Shown here: positions 1-9,793 of the stretch, piece after piece
How positions within the stretch are numbered: the first letter of the stretch is position 1
Layout: the number at the start of each line of letters is the position of its first letter
Assembly: GCF_003284935.1 (NCBI RefSeq)
Contig: NZ_QMEV01000021.1
Coordinates: 1 to 64,000 of the forward strand
DNA: 64,000 nucleotides
From: Mycobacterium colombiense
Lineage (GTDB): Bacteria; Actinomycetota; Actinomycetes; Mycobacteriales; Mycobacteriaceae
Direction of reading: 5' to 3'
Made by a program: the position numbers and the translations under genes
Notes under the pieces: generated by a model
What the model was told of the DNA's origin: nothing
The model's input: the letters and a program-made list of their open reading frames with translations, nothing else
Databases searched by the model: none

Positions 1-1335
1 GTCCCAGCCGACCCACCCGGCCAGCTGGCGGGCGTACTCGTCGCGCAGCGTGGGGTCCTTGATCTGGCTCACCATCGGCACGCAGCGGCGCAGCGCGGCG
101 ACCCGGCCCTCGGCGCTGTCCAGGTCCATTTCGGCGAGCGCCGAACGGATCGCGAACTCGAACAGCGGCGTTCGCCGGGCCACCAGATCGCGCAGCGCGC
201 CGTCGCCGGACTTCAGCCGCAGATCACAGGGATCCATGCCGTCGGGCGCGACGGCCACGAACGACTGCCCCGCGAGGTTCTGCTCTCCGCCGAAGGCCTT
301 GAGCGCGGCGGCCCGCCCGGCCGCGTCGCCGTCGAACACGTAGATCAGTTCGCCGCGAAAGAAGCTGTCGTCCATCATCAGCCGGCGCAGCATCGACAGG
401 TGCTCGTCGCCGAACGCGGTGCCGCACGATGCCACCGCGGTGGTGACCCCGGCCAGGTGCATCGCCATCACGTCGGTGTAGCCCTCGACGACGACGGCCT
501 GATGCCCCTTGGCGATGTCGCGTTTGGCCAAGTCGATGCCGAACATCACGTTCGACTTCTTGTACAGCAGCGTCTCGGGCGTATTGATGTACTTGGCTTC
601 CATCGGATCGTCGTCGAAGAGCCGCCGGGCGCCGAAGCCGATCACCTCACCGGCAGAACTGCGGATGGGCCACAGCAACCGGCGATGGAAACGGTCCATC
701 GGTCCGCGCCGACCCTGCCGTGACAGGCCGGCCGCTTCCAGCTCCTTGAACTCGAATCCCTTGCGCACCAAGTGCTTTGTCAGCGAGTCCCAGCCCGAGG
801 GCGCGAAGCCGCATCCGAAGCGACGGGCCGCCTCGGCGTCGAAATTCCGCTCGGTCAGGTACTGGCGGGCCGGTGCGGCCTCCGCGGATTCCAACGCCGC
901 CGCATAGAACTCCGCCGCGGCAGCGTTGGCCGCGACCAGCCGGCTGCGACTACCGCGGTCGCGCTGCACGCTGGTCGCCGGGCCGGAGTAGTTGATGGTG
1001 TGGCCGATCCGGTCGGCGAGCAGTTCGACGGCCTCGACGAAGCTGACGTGTTCGATCTTCTGGATGAACGCGTACACGTCGCCGCCCTCACCACAGCCGA
1101 AGCAGTGAAAGTGGCCGTGGTTGGGGCGGACGTGGAAGGACGGCGACTTCTCGTCGTGAAACGGACACAGGCCCTTGAGCGAATCGGCGCCGGCACGCCG
1201 CAATTGGACGTAGTCGCCGACGACTTCGTCGATGCGCACCCGGTCGCGGATGGCGGCGATGTCGCGATCGGGGATCCGGCCCCGACCCCGGGCACGGCCA
1301 TCGCCCTCCGCGCGTGAACCTGCCGGGCTTGACAT
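1..1335 (-). CDS. dnaG: DNA primase DnaG (N-terminal 445 residues, cut by window edge)
   Basis: Synthesises RNA primers at the replication fork together with the replicative helicase. The N-terminus carries the canonical primase zinc finger C57-x2-H60-x17-C78-x2-C81. It is followed by the catalytic core with the TOPRIM signature EGYTDV and the metal-binding FDGDAAG segment. The ATG at 1335 gives a start just ahead of the conserved IPDRDIAAIRDRV region. The reading frame runs off the left edge in frame, so the helicase-binding C-terminus is missing here. It lies 29 bp downstream of the sodC-like gene on the same strand. Identification is secure; the gene is Rv2343c-like in M. tuberculosis, where dgt is its direct neighbour. 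Confidence 0.97.
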   Translation of the reverse strand, partial: MSSPAGSRAEGDGRARGRGRIPDRDIAAIRDRVRIDEVVGDYVQLRRAGADSLKGLCPFHDEKSPSFHVRPNHGHFHCFGCGEGGDVYAFIQKIEHVSFVEAVELLADRIGHTINYSGPATSVQRDRGSRSRLVAANAAAAEFYAAALESAEAAPARQYLTERNFDAEAARRFGCGFAPSGWDSLTKHLVRKGFEFKELEAAGLSRQGRRGPMDRFHRRLLWPIRSSAGEVIGFGARRLFDDDPMEAKYINTPETLLYKKSNVMFGIDLAKRDIAKGHQAVVVEGYTDVMAMHLAGVTTAVASCGTAFGDEHLSMLRRLMMDDSFFRGELIYVFDGDAAGRAAALKAFGGEQNLAGQSFVAVAPDGMDPCDLRLKSGDGALRDLVARRTPLFEFAIRSALAEMDLDSAEGRVAALRRCVPMVSQIKDPTLRDEYARQLAGWVGWD

Positions 1336-1364
1336 CGGCTCAGTCTAAGTCGCGACGGCGGACG

Positions 1365-1982
1365 CTAGCCGGTACCGATGACACCGCAGGCGATCCGGTC
1401 CATCGCGTTCTCGGTGTCCTGGGCGCCGTGCAGCATCAGCGCGGTCTTGTTGCCCGCCAGCAGGTCGTCCCGGTTGAACGAATCGGTGGTGGTGACCAGG
1501 TACGCCGAGCCGTCCTGACGGACCTCGAGCGAGGCCAGGTCGCCACTTTCGGGCTTACCGGTGTGTCCGGGGGCCTGGTAGTGGCCGCCGGCGGACAAGA
1601 AGTTGCCGGGCGCACCGCCGGTGGGGGCCACCGAGTTGGGCTCGCACTTGCCGATCTCGTGCACGTGCAGGCCGTGGATACCGGGCGCCAGGATGCCGGG
1701 CGCCACCGTCTTCACCGTCACGGTCACGTATCCGCCGGTGAAGTCGAAGGTCGCGGTGGCCGCCGAACGGCCATCGGGCGTCTTCAGTTCCGCGCTGAGC
1801 GAGCCGGCCGCGGGCGCCGGGGTCGTCGCCTCGCCGGAGGACGTCGGGGCGGCACTCTTCACCGGAGGGGTGGTGCCCGGTTGGGTGCTCGCGTGCTGCG
1901 GTGAACTGCAGGCGGTCATGGCGACGACGGGGAGCCCCATCAAGAAGGAGGCCACAAAGGGCGAGCCGCTGAATTTCGTCAT
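1365..1982 (-). CDS. sodC: Cu/Zn superoxide dismutase, predicted lipoprotein
   Basis: Dismutates superoxide outside the cytoplasmic membrane. The 205-residue product begins with a lipoprotein signal peptide ending in a MTAC-S lipobox, then a Ser/Thr/Pro-rich linker. The SOD fold follows, with the copper-ligand motif [13 protein letters not shown], a GGHYQAPGH region, and the C-terminal IACGVIG segment whose Cys would form the usual disulfide. The ATG at 1982 is chosen because the signal peptide starts there; longer in-frame extensions run into dgt and have no such logic. The gene lies between dgt and dnaG, a position where I do not remember a sodC in M. tuberculosis (its sodC is Rv0432). It may be a second, MAC-type copy. 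Confidence 0.93.
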   Translation of the reverse strand: MTKFSGSPFVASFLMGLPVVAMTACSSPQHASTQPGTTPPVKSAAPTSSGEATTPAPAAGSLSAELKTPDGRSAATATFDFTGGYVTVTVKTVAPGILAPGIHGLHVHEIGKCEPNSVAPTGGAPGNFLSAGGHYQAPGHTGKPESGDLASLEVRQDGSAYLVTTTDSFNRDDLLAGNKTALMLHGAQDTENAMDRIACGVIGTG

Positions 1983-2049
1983 GTCGGGCAGCCTAACTCG
2001 CCGCGGCCCCGCCGATTCCCGGACCGGACGACTTGGTGCCAACCGGTGA

Positions 2050-3315
2050 CTACGGACCGGCCTGGCGGGTGTCGATCCGTTCGAGCCGGCCCTCGGTGTA
2101 CGAGGCGATCTGGTCGACGATGACGCGCCATCGGGCGGCGTCGTCGGCCGCGGTGTTGAAGGCCGCAGCAAAGAAGGGGTCCAGCGTTCGGGGCGCCCCC
2201 GCATACAGCCAGTGCGCCACCCGATGGATGCGTTCACGCTGCCCGGCTTGCGTTTCCTGATGGCGTGGATCGGACATGATGAACTGCAGCGCCAGGATTT
2301 TCAGCAAGGCGACCTCGGCGCGCACCAGGTCGGGGACCTGCAACTGGGCCCGGTAGCGCACCAGCGGGCCCGGACCGGCCGCCGCACGGGTCGTGGCGAT
2401 GGCGGCCGAGGCGAACCTGCCGACCAGTTCACTGGTCAACCGCTTGAGCGCCACCGAAGCCGCGAGCGTGGCGTCGTACTTGCCGACGGCGGCGACGACG
2501 GGCAGGGCGGAGAGCCGTCGCGCCGCCGCCATGAAGTCGTCGGCGCGCACCCGGGAGAATTCGGTCTCGCCCAATCGGGCCAGCGCGGCGGCCTCGTCTT
2601 CGTCGGCGAGCACCCGCAAGTCGATGCGTTGGGACACCACACCGTCCTCGACGTCGTGCACCGAATACGCCACATCGTCGGCCCAGTCCATGACCTGCGC
2701 TTCCAGGCACATCCGGCCCGGCGGTGCGCCCGCCCGAACCCAGGCGGCCGGCTCGCGGTCGTCGTCGTAAAACCCGAACTTGCGCTGCCCTTCGCCGCGG
2801 GGCCACGGGTACTTGGTCACCGCGTCCAGCGACGCGCGCGTCAGGTTCAGACCTGCACTATTTCCTTGTGCATCAAGGACTTTCGGCTCCAGACTGGTCA
2901 GGATCCGGAAGTTCTGGGCGTTGCCCTCGAAGCCGCCGTAGTCCGCCGCGACCTCGTCGAGCGCGCGTTCGCCGTTGTGTCCGTAGGGCGGATGGCCGAT
3001 GTCGTGGGCCAGTCCCCCCAGCTCGACCAGGTCGGGGTCGCAGCCCAGCCCGATCGCCATCCCCCGCCCGATCTGGGCGACCTCGAGCGAGTGCGTCAGC
3101 CGGGTGCGCGGCGTGTCCCCTTCTCGGGGCCCGACGACCTGGGTCTTGTCGGCCAGTCGGCGCAGCGCGGCGCTGTGCAGGACCCGCGCCCGATCGCGGG
3201 CGAAGTCGGTGCGGTGCTGCCCCTCGGCGCCCGGCAGGCCCGCAGTCTTGGGCGCTTCGGCCACCCGTCGCTGACGGTCGAAGTCGTCGTAGGGGTCGCG
3301 CTGATTCCCGGTCAC
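2050..3315 (-). CDS. dgt: Deoxyguanosinetriphosphate triphosphohydrolase-like protein (HD domain)
   Basis: Hydrolyses dNTPs to deoxynucleoside and triphosphate, a nucleotide-pool function. The 421-residue product shows the HD-domain metal ligands: H in THSLEVAQ, the [13 protein letters not shown] motif, and a downstream [12 protein letters not shown] segment. The start is a GTG at 3315. Length and motifs match the mycobacterial Dgt family (Rv2344c-like). It is divergent from the TPM-domain gene across 143 bp, which must hold both promoters. It is followed by sodC and dnaG on the same strand. Confidence 0.95.
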   Translation of the reverse strand: MTGNQRDPYDDFDRQRRVAEAPKTAGLPGAEGQHRTDFARDRARVLHSAALRRLADKTQVVGPREGDTPRTRLTHSLEVAQIGRGMAIGLGCDPDLVELGGLAHDIGHPPYGHNGERALDEVAADYGGFEGNAQNFRILTSLEPKVLDAQGNSAGLNLTRASLDAVTKYPWPRGEGQRKFGFYDDDREPAAWVRAGAPPGRMCLEAQVMDWADDVAYSVHDVEDGVVSQRIDLRVLADEDEAAALARLGETEFSRVRADDFMAAARRLSALPVVAAVGKYDATLAASVALKRLTSELVGRFASAAIATTRAAAGPGPLVRYRAQLQVPDLVRAEVALLKILALQFIMSDPRHQETQAGQRERIHRVAHWLYAGAPRTLDPFFAAAFNTAADDAARWRVIVDQIASYTEGRLERIDTRQAGP

Positions 3316-3458
3316 CGACGCACAGTCTGCCAGGGAATGCCTGCCGAAGTATGGCTCGACTCAGGCGTACTGGCCCGTGTCGCCGCCGCGCTGCGCCTGA
3401 CCGCCCCACTCCTCCGCAGGCCTACTGGCCTGCATCGTCACGGGGCTAGATTGGCCCT

Positions 3459-5444
3459 ATGCGCACCGCTCGCCTGATCGCCGTGATCGCGACGATCCTC
3501 ACGGTCGGCTTCGGCGGCGGCCTGCTGCTCGCGCCCGGCGCCGGCGCGCAACCACCGTTCCGGTTGGCCGACTACATCACCGACAACGCGGGGGCCCTGT
3601 CGGATTCCGGGCGCGCGGCGGTCACGTCGGCGCTCGACAAGCTGTACACCGACCGGCACATCCGGCTGTGGGTGGTCTACGTCGACAACTTTTCCGGGCA
3701 GAGCGCGGCCGGGTGGGCACAGCGCACGGTGACCAGCAGCGACCTGGGCGCCTACGACACGATACTGGCCGTCGGCACCAACAGTCGTGAATACGCCTTC
3801 CTGGTGCCCTCCACGATCAAGAGCGTCACCGCTAATCAGGTCGACAAGTTGCGGCGCAACAAGATCGAGCCCGCATTGCACGACGGCGATTGGAGCGGCG
3901 CCGCCGTCGCGGCGGCCAACGGGCTCGACACCTCGCCGGATTCCTCGGGCCGGGTCGCACTGCTGGCCGTGCTGGCGGGCATTGTCGTCGCATTGGCAAT
4001 CCTGTTGCTGGTCATGCGTTATCGCGGCCGGCGACGCCGCGCCGCCGCGTTGGCGGCGGCGCGCCTGATCGACCCCACCGACGCCGACGCGCTGGCCGCG
4101 GTCTCCCCGCAGACACTCGACGACCTGTCCCGCGAACTGGTGGTCGACGTCGACAACGCGTTACGCACCAGCGCCAACGAATTGGACCTGGCGGTCACGG
4201 AATTCGGCGCCGACCGCACCCAGCCGTTCACCCAGGCCGTGACCAACGCGAAAGCCGCTCTGTCCCAAGCCTTCACGATTCGCCAACAACTCGACGACGA
4301 CACGCCCGAGACGCCGGCGCAGCGCCGTGAGCTACTCACCCAGGTGATCGTCTCGGCGGCGCGCGCCGACCGCGAACTGGAGTCGCAAACCGAGGCGTTC
4401 GAGAAGCTGCGCGATCTGGTGATCAACGCCCCCACCCGCCTGGACTCACTGACGCAGCGATACGTGGAACTCACGACCCGCATTACGCCGGCCGAACAAC
4501 GACTTGCCGCGCTGCACAACGACTTCAGCGCGGCTGCACTGACTTCGGTGTCCGGCAATGTGACCGCGGCCAAGGAGCGGCTGGCCTTCGCCGACCGCAA
4601 CATCACCAGCGCCCGTGAGCTGGCCGTCCAAGCCATCAGCGGGCAGCAGGCCCGCCTGGTCGACGCCGTCCGCGCCGCCGAGTCGGCGCTGGGCCAGGCG
4701 CGCGCGCTGCTCGACGCGGTGGACAACGCGGCCAGCGACATTCAGCACGCCATCGACCGGCTGCCATCGGCCATGACCGACATCGAAAACGACATCGAGC
4801 GCGCGGACGAACTGCTGCGAAAGACACCGAAGGTCAACACCGCGCACACCGGTGATCTGGTCGCCGCGCGCGATGCCGCCATCAGGGCCGTCGAAAGCGC
4901 ACGAGCCGGGGCTTCCGACGATCCGCTGGGCGCCTTCGGTCAACTGACCAAGGCCGACGCCGGCCTCAACGGGCTCCTGGCCACCCTGGCCCAGGAGCAG
5001 GCCGCCGCCGAGCGGCTGAACCGGTCGTTGGAGCAGGCGTTGTTCACCGCGCAGTCGCGAGTGCGTGCGGTGTCGGACTACATCGACACCCGCCGCGGCA
5101 GCATCGGTCCCGAAGCGCGCACCCGGCTCGCCGAAGCCAGACGGCATCTACAGGCCGCGGAGGACAAACGATCGACGCTGCCCACCGAGGCGATCGCGCA
5201 TGCCAACGCGGCGTCGACGCTGGCCGCCACCGCCCAGTCTCTGGCCAACGACGACGTGCAACTGGCGCAGCGGGCCTACGTGGGCGGCGGCGGCAGTGAC
5301 ATGGGTGCGATGCTCGGCGGGATCATCATCGGCAATGTGCTCAGCGGAGGCATGCGGGGCGGATTCGGCGGCTGGAGTCCGACGTCGTTCGGCGGCAGCC
5401 CCTCGTCCGGCGGCGGCTTCCTGGGTGGCGGCGGCCGATTCTGA
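3459..5444 (+). CDS. TPM-domain membrane protein with long helical region and Gly-rich tail
   Basis: A 661-residue protein resembling Rv2345; its function is not established. The N-terminus is a cleavable-looking signal peptide ending near GAGAQP. It is followed by a TPM domain (about residues 35-150, starting ADYITDNAGALS) on the outer side. One membrane segment follows (about 166-186, VALLAVLAGIVVALAILLLV) with a basic stop-transfer RYRGRRRR. A long cytoplasmic helical, probably coiled-coil region covers about 190-600. The tail is very rich in Gly and Ser. TPM proteins in other organisms are linked to photosystem repair or phosphatase activity, but I cannot transfer that role here. It is transcribed alone, divergent from dgt. 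Confidence 0.9.
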   Translation: MRTARLIAVIATILTVGFGGGLLLAPGAGAQPPFRLADYITDNAGALSDSGRAAVTSALDKLYTDRHIRLWVVYVDNFSGQSAAGWAQRTVTSSDLGAYDTILAVGTNSREYAFLVPSTIKSVTANQVDKLRRNKIEPALHDGDWSGAAVAAANGLDTSPDSSGRVALLAVLAGIVVALAILLLVMRYRGRRRRAAALAAARLIDPTDADALAAVSPQTLDDLSRELVVDVDNALRTSANELDLAVTEFGADRTQPFTQAVTNAKAALSQAFTIRQQLDDDTPETPAQRRELLTQVIVSAARADRELESQTEAFEKLRDLVINAPTRLDSLTQRYVELTTRITPAEQRLAALHNDFSAAALTSVSGNVTAAKERLAFADRNITSARELAVQAISGQQARLVDAVRAAESALGQARALLDAVDNAASDIQHAIDRLPSAMTDIENDIERADELLRKTPKVNTAHTGDLVAARDAAIRAVESARAGASDDPLGAFGQLTKADAGLNGLLATLAQEQAAAERLNRSLEQALFTAQSRVRAVSDYIDTRRGSIGPEARTRLAEARRHLQAAEDKRSTLPTEAIAHANAASTLAATAQSLANDDVQLAQRAYVGGGGSDMGAMLGGIIIGNVLSGGMRGGFGGWSPTSFGGSPSSGGGFLGGGGRF

Positions 5445-5491
5445 GCGGCGCCTAGCGCCGGCGATCGCGGCGGCTTTGGGTTTCGCCGGTG

Positions 5492-5713
5492 TCAGCCGGC
5501 TGCCGGGGAATGCGGGATCACGCCCGAGCCCCGTGGCACGGTGTCGCCTTCCCACCCGCTCCACACGCCGTCGGCAACCGCGGTCGGGCGGGGCACGTCG
5601 GCCGTCTCTTCGGGGGTCTCGGCGCCGGCGTCTGGCTTCGGCGCCCAGTGGTCATAGTCGTCCGGTGGGACGACCACGCCCCACTTGAGTGGAACCGACA
5701 GGCCACCGAGCAT
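5492..5713 (-). CDS. Small hypothetical protein, 73 residues
   Basis: Not recognised with certainty. The ATG at 5713 follows a good ribosome binding site (GAGGAGAG, 6 bases before the start), which decides this start over an upstream in-frame ATG at 5779. The product is acidic and Pro/Asp/Glu-rich, with no membrane segment or signal peptide. It begins MLGGLSVPLKWG, continues VVVPPDDYDHWAPKPD, and has a Trp-containing end. Codon choice is strongly GC at third positions, as in its neighbours. It converges with the TPM-domain gene (47 bp apart). Its promoter would lie in the AT-richer stretch to the right. Confidence 0.6.
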   Translation of the reverse strand: MLGGLSVPLKWGVVVPPDDYDHWAPKPDAGAETPEETADVPRPTAVADGVWSGWEGDTVPRGSGVIPHSPAAG

Positions 5714-6298
5714 GCCGGACTCTCCTCGAACTGCCGACACCGTGTCATCCGGCAACGGCGAACCGAGAGGCAATAGCACCCCTGCCCCCTTCCACAGCCG
5801 ATTAGAGCGTTCGGGCGCTGTGGCGATCTATTTACACCAACCGGTTCACATCGTAAGACAAACTGAAGAAAATATGCGGGAATTGCCAATTTTCTTCTGG
5901 TGAGCACATGAGGGACGGGCGGCGGGCGACGCCGGATCCGCGGCCACGGCCACCGGACATCGCCACCCGCCGCGCCGACAACCACATTCGCGCGGGCCGA
6001 CTCGCGACTTCGCCCGGTGGATCGGGACTCCCACATTCGTTGTGCCGCAACGCTTCAGCGCGTGCGGGTGGACGCCGGTCCGAGGACGCCGAGTTTCGAG
6101 CGGGCCGCCCGGATCGGCTTCCCTCGCCCGTTCCTCCGACAATGCGCGCGGACCGGTTGCGGATATTCACTCGACCATTCGGACGAATTCGGCGTTGCGG
6201 ATCCGACGTTCGTGGCGGCGCATGCCGGGCATAACCAAAAGTATCGAATTCGGGCCGCTTTGCACACTATTCACGTCTGCAACAGCAGCATCGCCGCG
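5714..6298. other. Intergenic region without a convincing gene
   Basis: About 585 bp between the start of the 73-residue gene and the stop of the PPE gene. Possible reading frames here have arginine-rich, low-complexity translations typical of shadow frames in GC-rich DNA, so I call none. A short AT-rich patch around 5830-5905 is a plausible promoter for the small leftward gene. In M. tuberculosis the corresponding interval holds esx and plc genes, none of which is visible here. Confidence 0.5.
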
Positions 6299-7531
6299 CT
6301 AGCCCGGACGGTTGCGCGGCACCACCTTAGGACGAGACCTGACCACCTGCGCCCGGGTCCCGCGGTCCTCGCCCTCCGGGGTCTTGTCACCGACCGGCAT
6401 CGCCGTCATCGGCACGCCACTTCCCGAGGCGCCGGCCCCCACCGCCGCCGTGGCCGGCGCGCCGGAGCTCGCCCCCGACATCGCCGGAGTGGCGACGTAA
6501 GCCGGCACCGACCCTTGCCACGCCGCGGGCACCGTCAGCGACCCGACGAACCGCGCGCCGCCGAGGCCCGCGGTCGCAACCCCCAAGGCGCCCAACCCTC
6601 CACCGGCCAGCGGCTGCAAGTCCGACAGGGCGGTACCCGCGCTGTGCGGCGCGCTCAGAGGAGCGCTGGCCGCGCCCACCAGCGCCGGCTTGAGTGACGG
6701 CGCCAACGCGGGCGCCACCGGTGCCGGCGCCGGGGCGGCACTTTGCGCGAGCGTCACCATGGGTGTCATCAGCGCGGTGGCCGGGTACATTCCGGCCTGC
6801 GCCACCGTCGTCAATGTCGCGACCGGAGTCGACGACAGCAACGAGACGGCCGGCGAGAGGGCCGAGAACACCGACTGCAGTTGGGAGACGAACGCGGTCC
6901 CCAGCGAGGACAGGCCCTGGAAGAACTGCGACGCGAAACTCAGGGGCGCCGTGACCAATCCGGCCAGGCCCGACAGATCCGCGGCGGGTGCGCCACCGCC
7001 GAGCGCCGCCGGTGGCACGCTGAATTCCGGCAGCGCCTGCGTCATCGATTGCGCCCCGGCGTGGTAGCCGAGCATCGCGGCGACGTCCTGCGCCCACATC
7101 TCGACGTACTCGAGCTCGGTCTGCGCGATCGCCGCCGTGTTCAGGCCGAAAAAGTTCGTCGCGATCAGGACGAGCAGCCGGGCCCGATTGGCCAGCACCG
7201 CCGGCAGCGGCACCGTCGCCACCAGTGCGCCCTCGAAAGCGAGCGCCGCGAGGCGCGCCTGCAGGGCCGCCACCTCCGCTTGGGCCGCCGCGATGATCAG
7301 CCATTGGACGTAGGGCGCCGCGGCCGCCGTCATCGCCATCGACGACGGCCCCATCCAAGGGCCGGCCGCCAAATCCGACACCACGGTGTTGAATGACGAG
7401 GCCGAGGACGACAGGTCGACCGCCAGCCCATCCCACGCCGAGGCCGCCTCGAACAGAGGTCCGGCCCCCGGGCCGCCAACTATCAAGGCCGAGTTGATCT
7501 CCGGAGGGAAGAACACAAACGCGGGAATCAT
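6299..7531 (-). CDS. PPE family protein, SVP subfamily
   Basis: A 410-residue PPE protein expected to be exported by a type VII (ESX) system with a PE partner. The N-terminal PPE domain shows FFPPEINSA near residue 8, the WxG turn GPWMGPSS, and a helix pair continuing to about residue 175 ([22 protein letters not shown]). The middle is Ala/Pro/Ser-rich. The SVP-type motif GSLTVPAAW lies in the last third and defines the subfamily. The C-terminus is basic. ATG 7531 is preferred to a TTG four codons earlier because it gives the usual short lead to PPE. It sits next to glyS, the position of PPE40 in M. tuberculosis. No PE gene lies beside it. Confidence 0.92.
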   Translation of the reverse strand: MIPAFVFFPPEINSALIVGGPGAGPLFEAASAWDGLAVDLSSSASSFNTVVSDLAAGPWMGPSSMAMTAAAAPYVQWLIIAAAQAEVAALQARLAALAFEGALVATVPLPAVLANRARLLVLIATNFFGLNTAAIAQTELEYVEMWAQDVAAMLGYHAGAQSMTQALPEFSVPPAALGGGAPAADLSGLAGLVTAPLSFASQFFQGLSSLGTAFVSQLQSVFSALSPAVSLLSSTPVATLTTVAQAGMYPATALMTPMVTLAQSAAPAPAPVAPALAPSLKPALVGAASAPLSAPHSAGTALSDLQPLAGGGLGALGVATAGLGGARFVGSLTVPAAWQGSVPAYVATPAMSGASSGAPATAAVGAGASGSGVPMTAMPVGDKTPEGEDRGTRAQVVRSRPKVVPRNRPG

Positions 7532-7782
7532 GTACAACCCCAACCGACCGAGTCAACGGCTCCTACCCCGGACAGCCGACATCCGCCCGCGGCCATTAGC
7601 TATCTACTTATGCCCCAGTGGCGATCCTAAGGCACCCGCACCGCGAAATGCCGGACTTTTACGCAAACCTTATTTCGCGAAATTTGGTGTCGGTGAGCAC
7701 ACATCAGCGGCCGCGCCGGCGGTCAGACGCGCGCCGATGCAACGGGACAGAACAATCTACAAGACGGCCCGGGAGTACGCGA

Positions 7783-9174
7783 TTAACAACCCTTGAGGCG
7801 CGCCGCCAGATAATCGGACACGGCATTCATCGGGACCCGCTCCTGGGACATGTCGTCGCGCCGGCGCACCGTCACGGCGTCGTCTTCGAGTGAGTCGAAA
7901 TCCACCGTCACGCAGAAGGGCGTGCCGATCTCGTCCTGGCGTCGATAACGTCGTCCGATGGCCCCGGCATCGTCGAAATCGATATTCCAGAACTGGCGCA
8001 ACTCGGCGGCGAGGTCTCGCGCCTTGGGACTCAGGTCGGCGTGCCGGGACAGCGGCAGCACCGCGGCCTTGACCGGGGACAGGCGCGGGTCCAGCCGCAG
8101 CACCGTCCGTTTTTCCATCTTGCCCTTGGCGTTCGGGGCTTCGTCCTCGGTGTAGGCGTCGATCAAGAACGCCATGAACGACCGTGTCAGGCCGGCGGCC
8201 GGCTCGATCACGTACGGGGTGTACCGGGCGTCGGTCACCTGGTCGTAGAACGACAGGTCGACACCGGAATGCTTTGCATGCGTCGACAAGTCGAAATCCG
8301 TGCGGTTGGCGACGCCTTCCAACTCGCCCCACGGGTTACCGGCGAAACCGAACTTGTACTCGATGTCGACCGTGCGATCCGAGTAGTGCGACAGCTTGTC
8401 GGCGGGGTGCTCGAATAACCGCAAGTTCTCCGGATCGATACCCAGCCCGACATACCATTGCAGCCGGGTGTCGATCCAGTACTGATGCCATTCCTTGGCG
8501 GTCGAGGGCTCGACGAAGAACTCCATTTCCATTTGTTCGAACTCGCGGGTCCGGAAAATGAAGTTGCCCGGGGTGATCTCGTTGCGAAAACTCTTGCCGA
8601 TCTGACCGATTCCGAAAGGCGGCTTCTTGCGGGCGGTCGTGACCACGTTGGCGAAGTTGACGAAGATGCCCTGCGCGGTCTCCGGGCGCAGATAGTGCAG
8701 ACCCTCCTCGGTTTCGATCGGACCGAGGTAGGTCTTGAGCATCATGTTGAATTCGCGCGGCTCCGTCCACTGGCCCGGCTCGCCGGTCTCCGGGTCGCGG
8801 ATGTCGGCCAGACCGTTGGGCGGCGGGTGTCCGTGCTTGGCTTCATAGGCCTCGATGAGATGGTCGGCGCGGTAGCGCTTGTGGGTGATCAGCGACTCGA
8901 CCAGCGGGTCGTGGAAGACCTCGACGTGGCCGGAGGCCACCCAGACTTGCCGCGGCAAGATGATCGACGAGTCCAGACCCACCACGTCGTCGCGGCCGGT
9001 GACCACCGAGCGCCACCACTGCCGTTTGATGTTCTCCTTGAACTCGACGCCCAGCGGGCCGTAGTCCCACGCCGACCGGGTGCCGCCGTAGATCTCCCCC
9101 GAGGGAAAGACGAAGCCGCGCCGTTTGGCCAGGTTCACTACGGTGTCGATGACGGACGCCACGGGGTGGTGCAC
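7783..9174 (-). CDS. glyS: Glycyl-tRNA synthetase, class II alpha2 type
   Basis: Charges tRNA-Gly. The 463-residue product from GTG 9174 (start [20 protein letters not shown]) has the class II catalytic domain. The motif 2 region is [19 protein letters not shown], followed by the [10 protein letters not shown] insert, and the anticodon-binding domain with the conserved [11 protein letters not shown] segment. The length equals what I remember for the M. tuberculosis enzyme, which decides the start. An in-frame extension with ATGs at 9237 and 9267 is possible. A purine run (GGAAAGGGA) abuts the GTG rather than sitting at normal spacing, so the start is not fully settled. It is divergent from smtB. 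Confidence 0.95.
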   Translation of the reverse strand: MHHPVASVIDTVVNLAKRRGFVFPSGEIYGGTRSAWDYGPLGVEFKENIKRQWWRSVVTGRDDVVGLDSSIILPRQVWVASGHVEVFHDPLVESLITHKRYRADHLIEAYEAKHGHPPPNGLADIRDPETGEPGQWTEPREFNMMLKTYLGPIETEEGLHYLRPETAQGIFVNFANVVTTARKKPPFGIGQIGKSFRNEITPGNFIFRTREFEQMEMEFFVEPSTAKEWHQYWIDTRLQWYVGLGIDPENLRLFEHPADKLSHYSDRTVDIEYKFGFAGNPWGELEGVANRTDFDLSTHAKHSGVDLSFYDQVTDARYTPYVIEPAAGLTRSFMAFLIDAYTEDEAPNAKGKMEKRTVLRLDPRLSPVKAAVLPLSRHADLSPKARDLAAELRQFWNIDFDDAGAIGRRYRRQDEIGTPFCVTVDFDSLEDDAVTVRRRDDMSQERVPMNAVSDYLAARLKGC

Positions 9175-9300
9175 TCCCTTTCCGGGTTTGAGCGGGCACG
9201 CGCGGCGCTCGACCGCGGTGCGCAGAGCATCAGTCATGGTAGCGATCGGCGCCGCGGTCTTTGACATGCGTCATCATGCATGTGACAGTGGATGGCAGCC

Positions 9301-9315
9301 GACAACGATATTCAA
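9301..9315. promoter_or_regulatory. Candidate metalloregulator site upstream of smtB-zur
   Basis: The glyS-smtB intergenic region (9175-9364) contains GACAACGATATTCAA. On the other strand this reads TTGAATATCGTTGTC, an AT-rich imperfect palindrome unlike the surrounding GC-rich DNA. It resembles zinc-regulator boxes of the TGAAAATCATTTTCA type. SmtB is known to repress the smtB-zur operon in mycobacteria, so a site here is expected. That this particular sequence is the operator is my inference. Confidence 0.3.
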
Positions 9316-9364
9316 TGGCGGATACTTTCCCACTACCTGGCACTTCTCGAGGTGATGCCGCTCC

Positions 9365-9793
9365 ATGATGACGTCCCCGTCACCTTCTGCCTCGATGCCG
9401 GCCCCCGCCGACGGCGACTCCGACCCGGGTGTGGTCGCCCATGACCACGACGCGCTCGGCGCAGCCGGGCATTCCGCAGGGGCCGCCTATCCCGTGCCGC
9501 CGCCGCGGGACATCCTCGATGCCGCCGGCGAGTTGTTGCGCGCGCTGGCCGCGCCGGTGCGCATCGCCATTGTGCTGCAGCTGCGCGAGTCCCATCGCTG
9601 CGTCCACGAGCTGGTGGACGCGCTCGGCGTGCCGCAGCCGCTGGTCAGCCAGCACCTGAAGATTCTCAAGGCGGCCGGCGTGGTCACCGGCGAGCGATCC
9701 GGCCGCGAAGTGCTCTACCGGCTGGCGGACCACCACCTCGCGCACATCGTGGTGGACGCCGTCGCGCACGCCAGTGAGGAGCCGCGCCAATGA
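9365..9793 (+). CDS. smtB: ArsR/SmtB-family zinc-responsive repressor
   Basis: Zinc-sensing repressor of its own operon. The 142-residue protein has a variable His/Asp-containing N-terminus, then a winged-helix domain starting ILDAAGELLRALAAPVRI. The recognition helix is VPQPLVSQHLKILKAAGVV. A C-terminal helix ADHHLAHIVVDAVAHA supplies the Asp/His ligands of the alpha5-type zinc site. A GAGGTGA purine run sits about ten bases before the ATG. Its stop overlaps the start of zur by ATGA, so the two are co-translated. Close to Rv2358. Confidence 0.95.
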   Translation: MMTSPSPSASMPAPADGDSDPGVVAHDHDALGAAGHSAGAAYPVPPPRDILDAAGELLRALAAPVRIAIVLQLRESHRCVHELVDALGVPQPLVSQHLKILKAAGVVTGERSGREVLYRLADHHLAHIVVDAVAHASEEPRQ

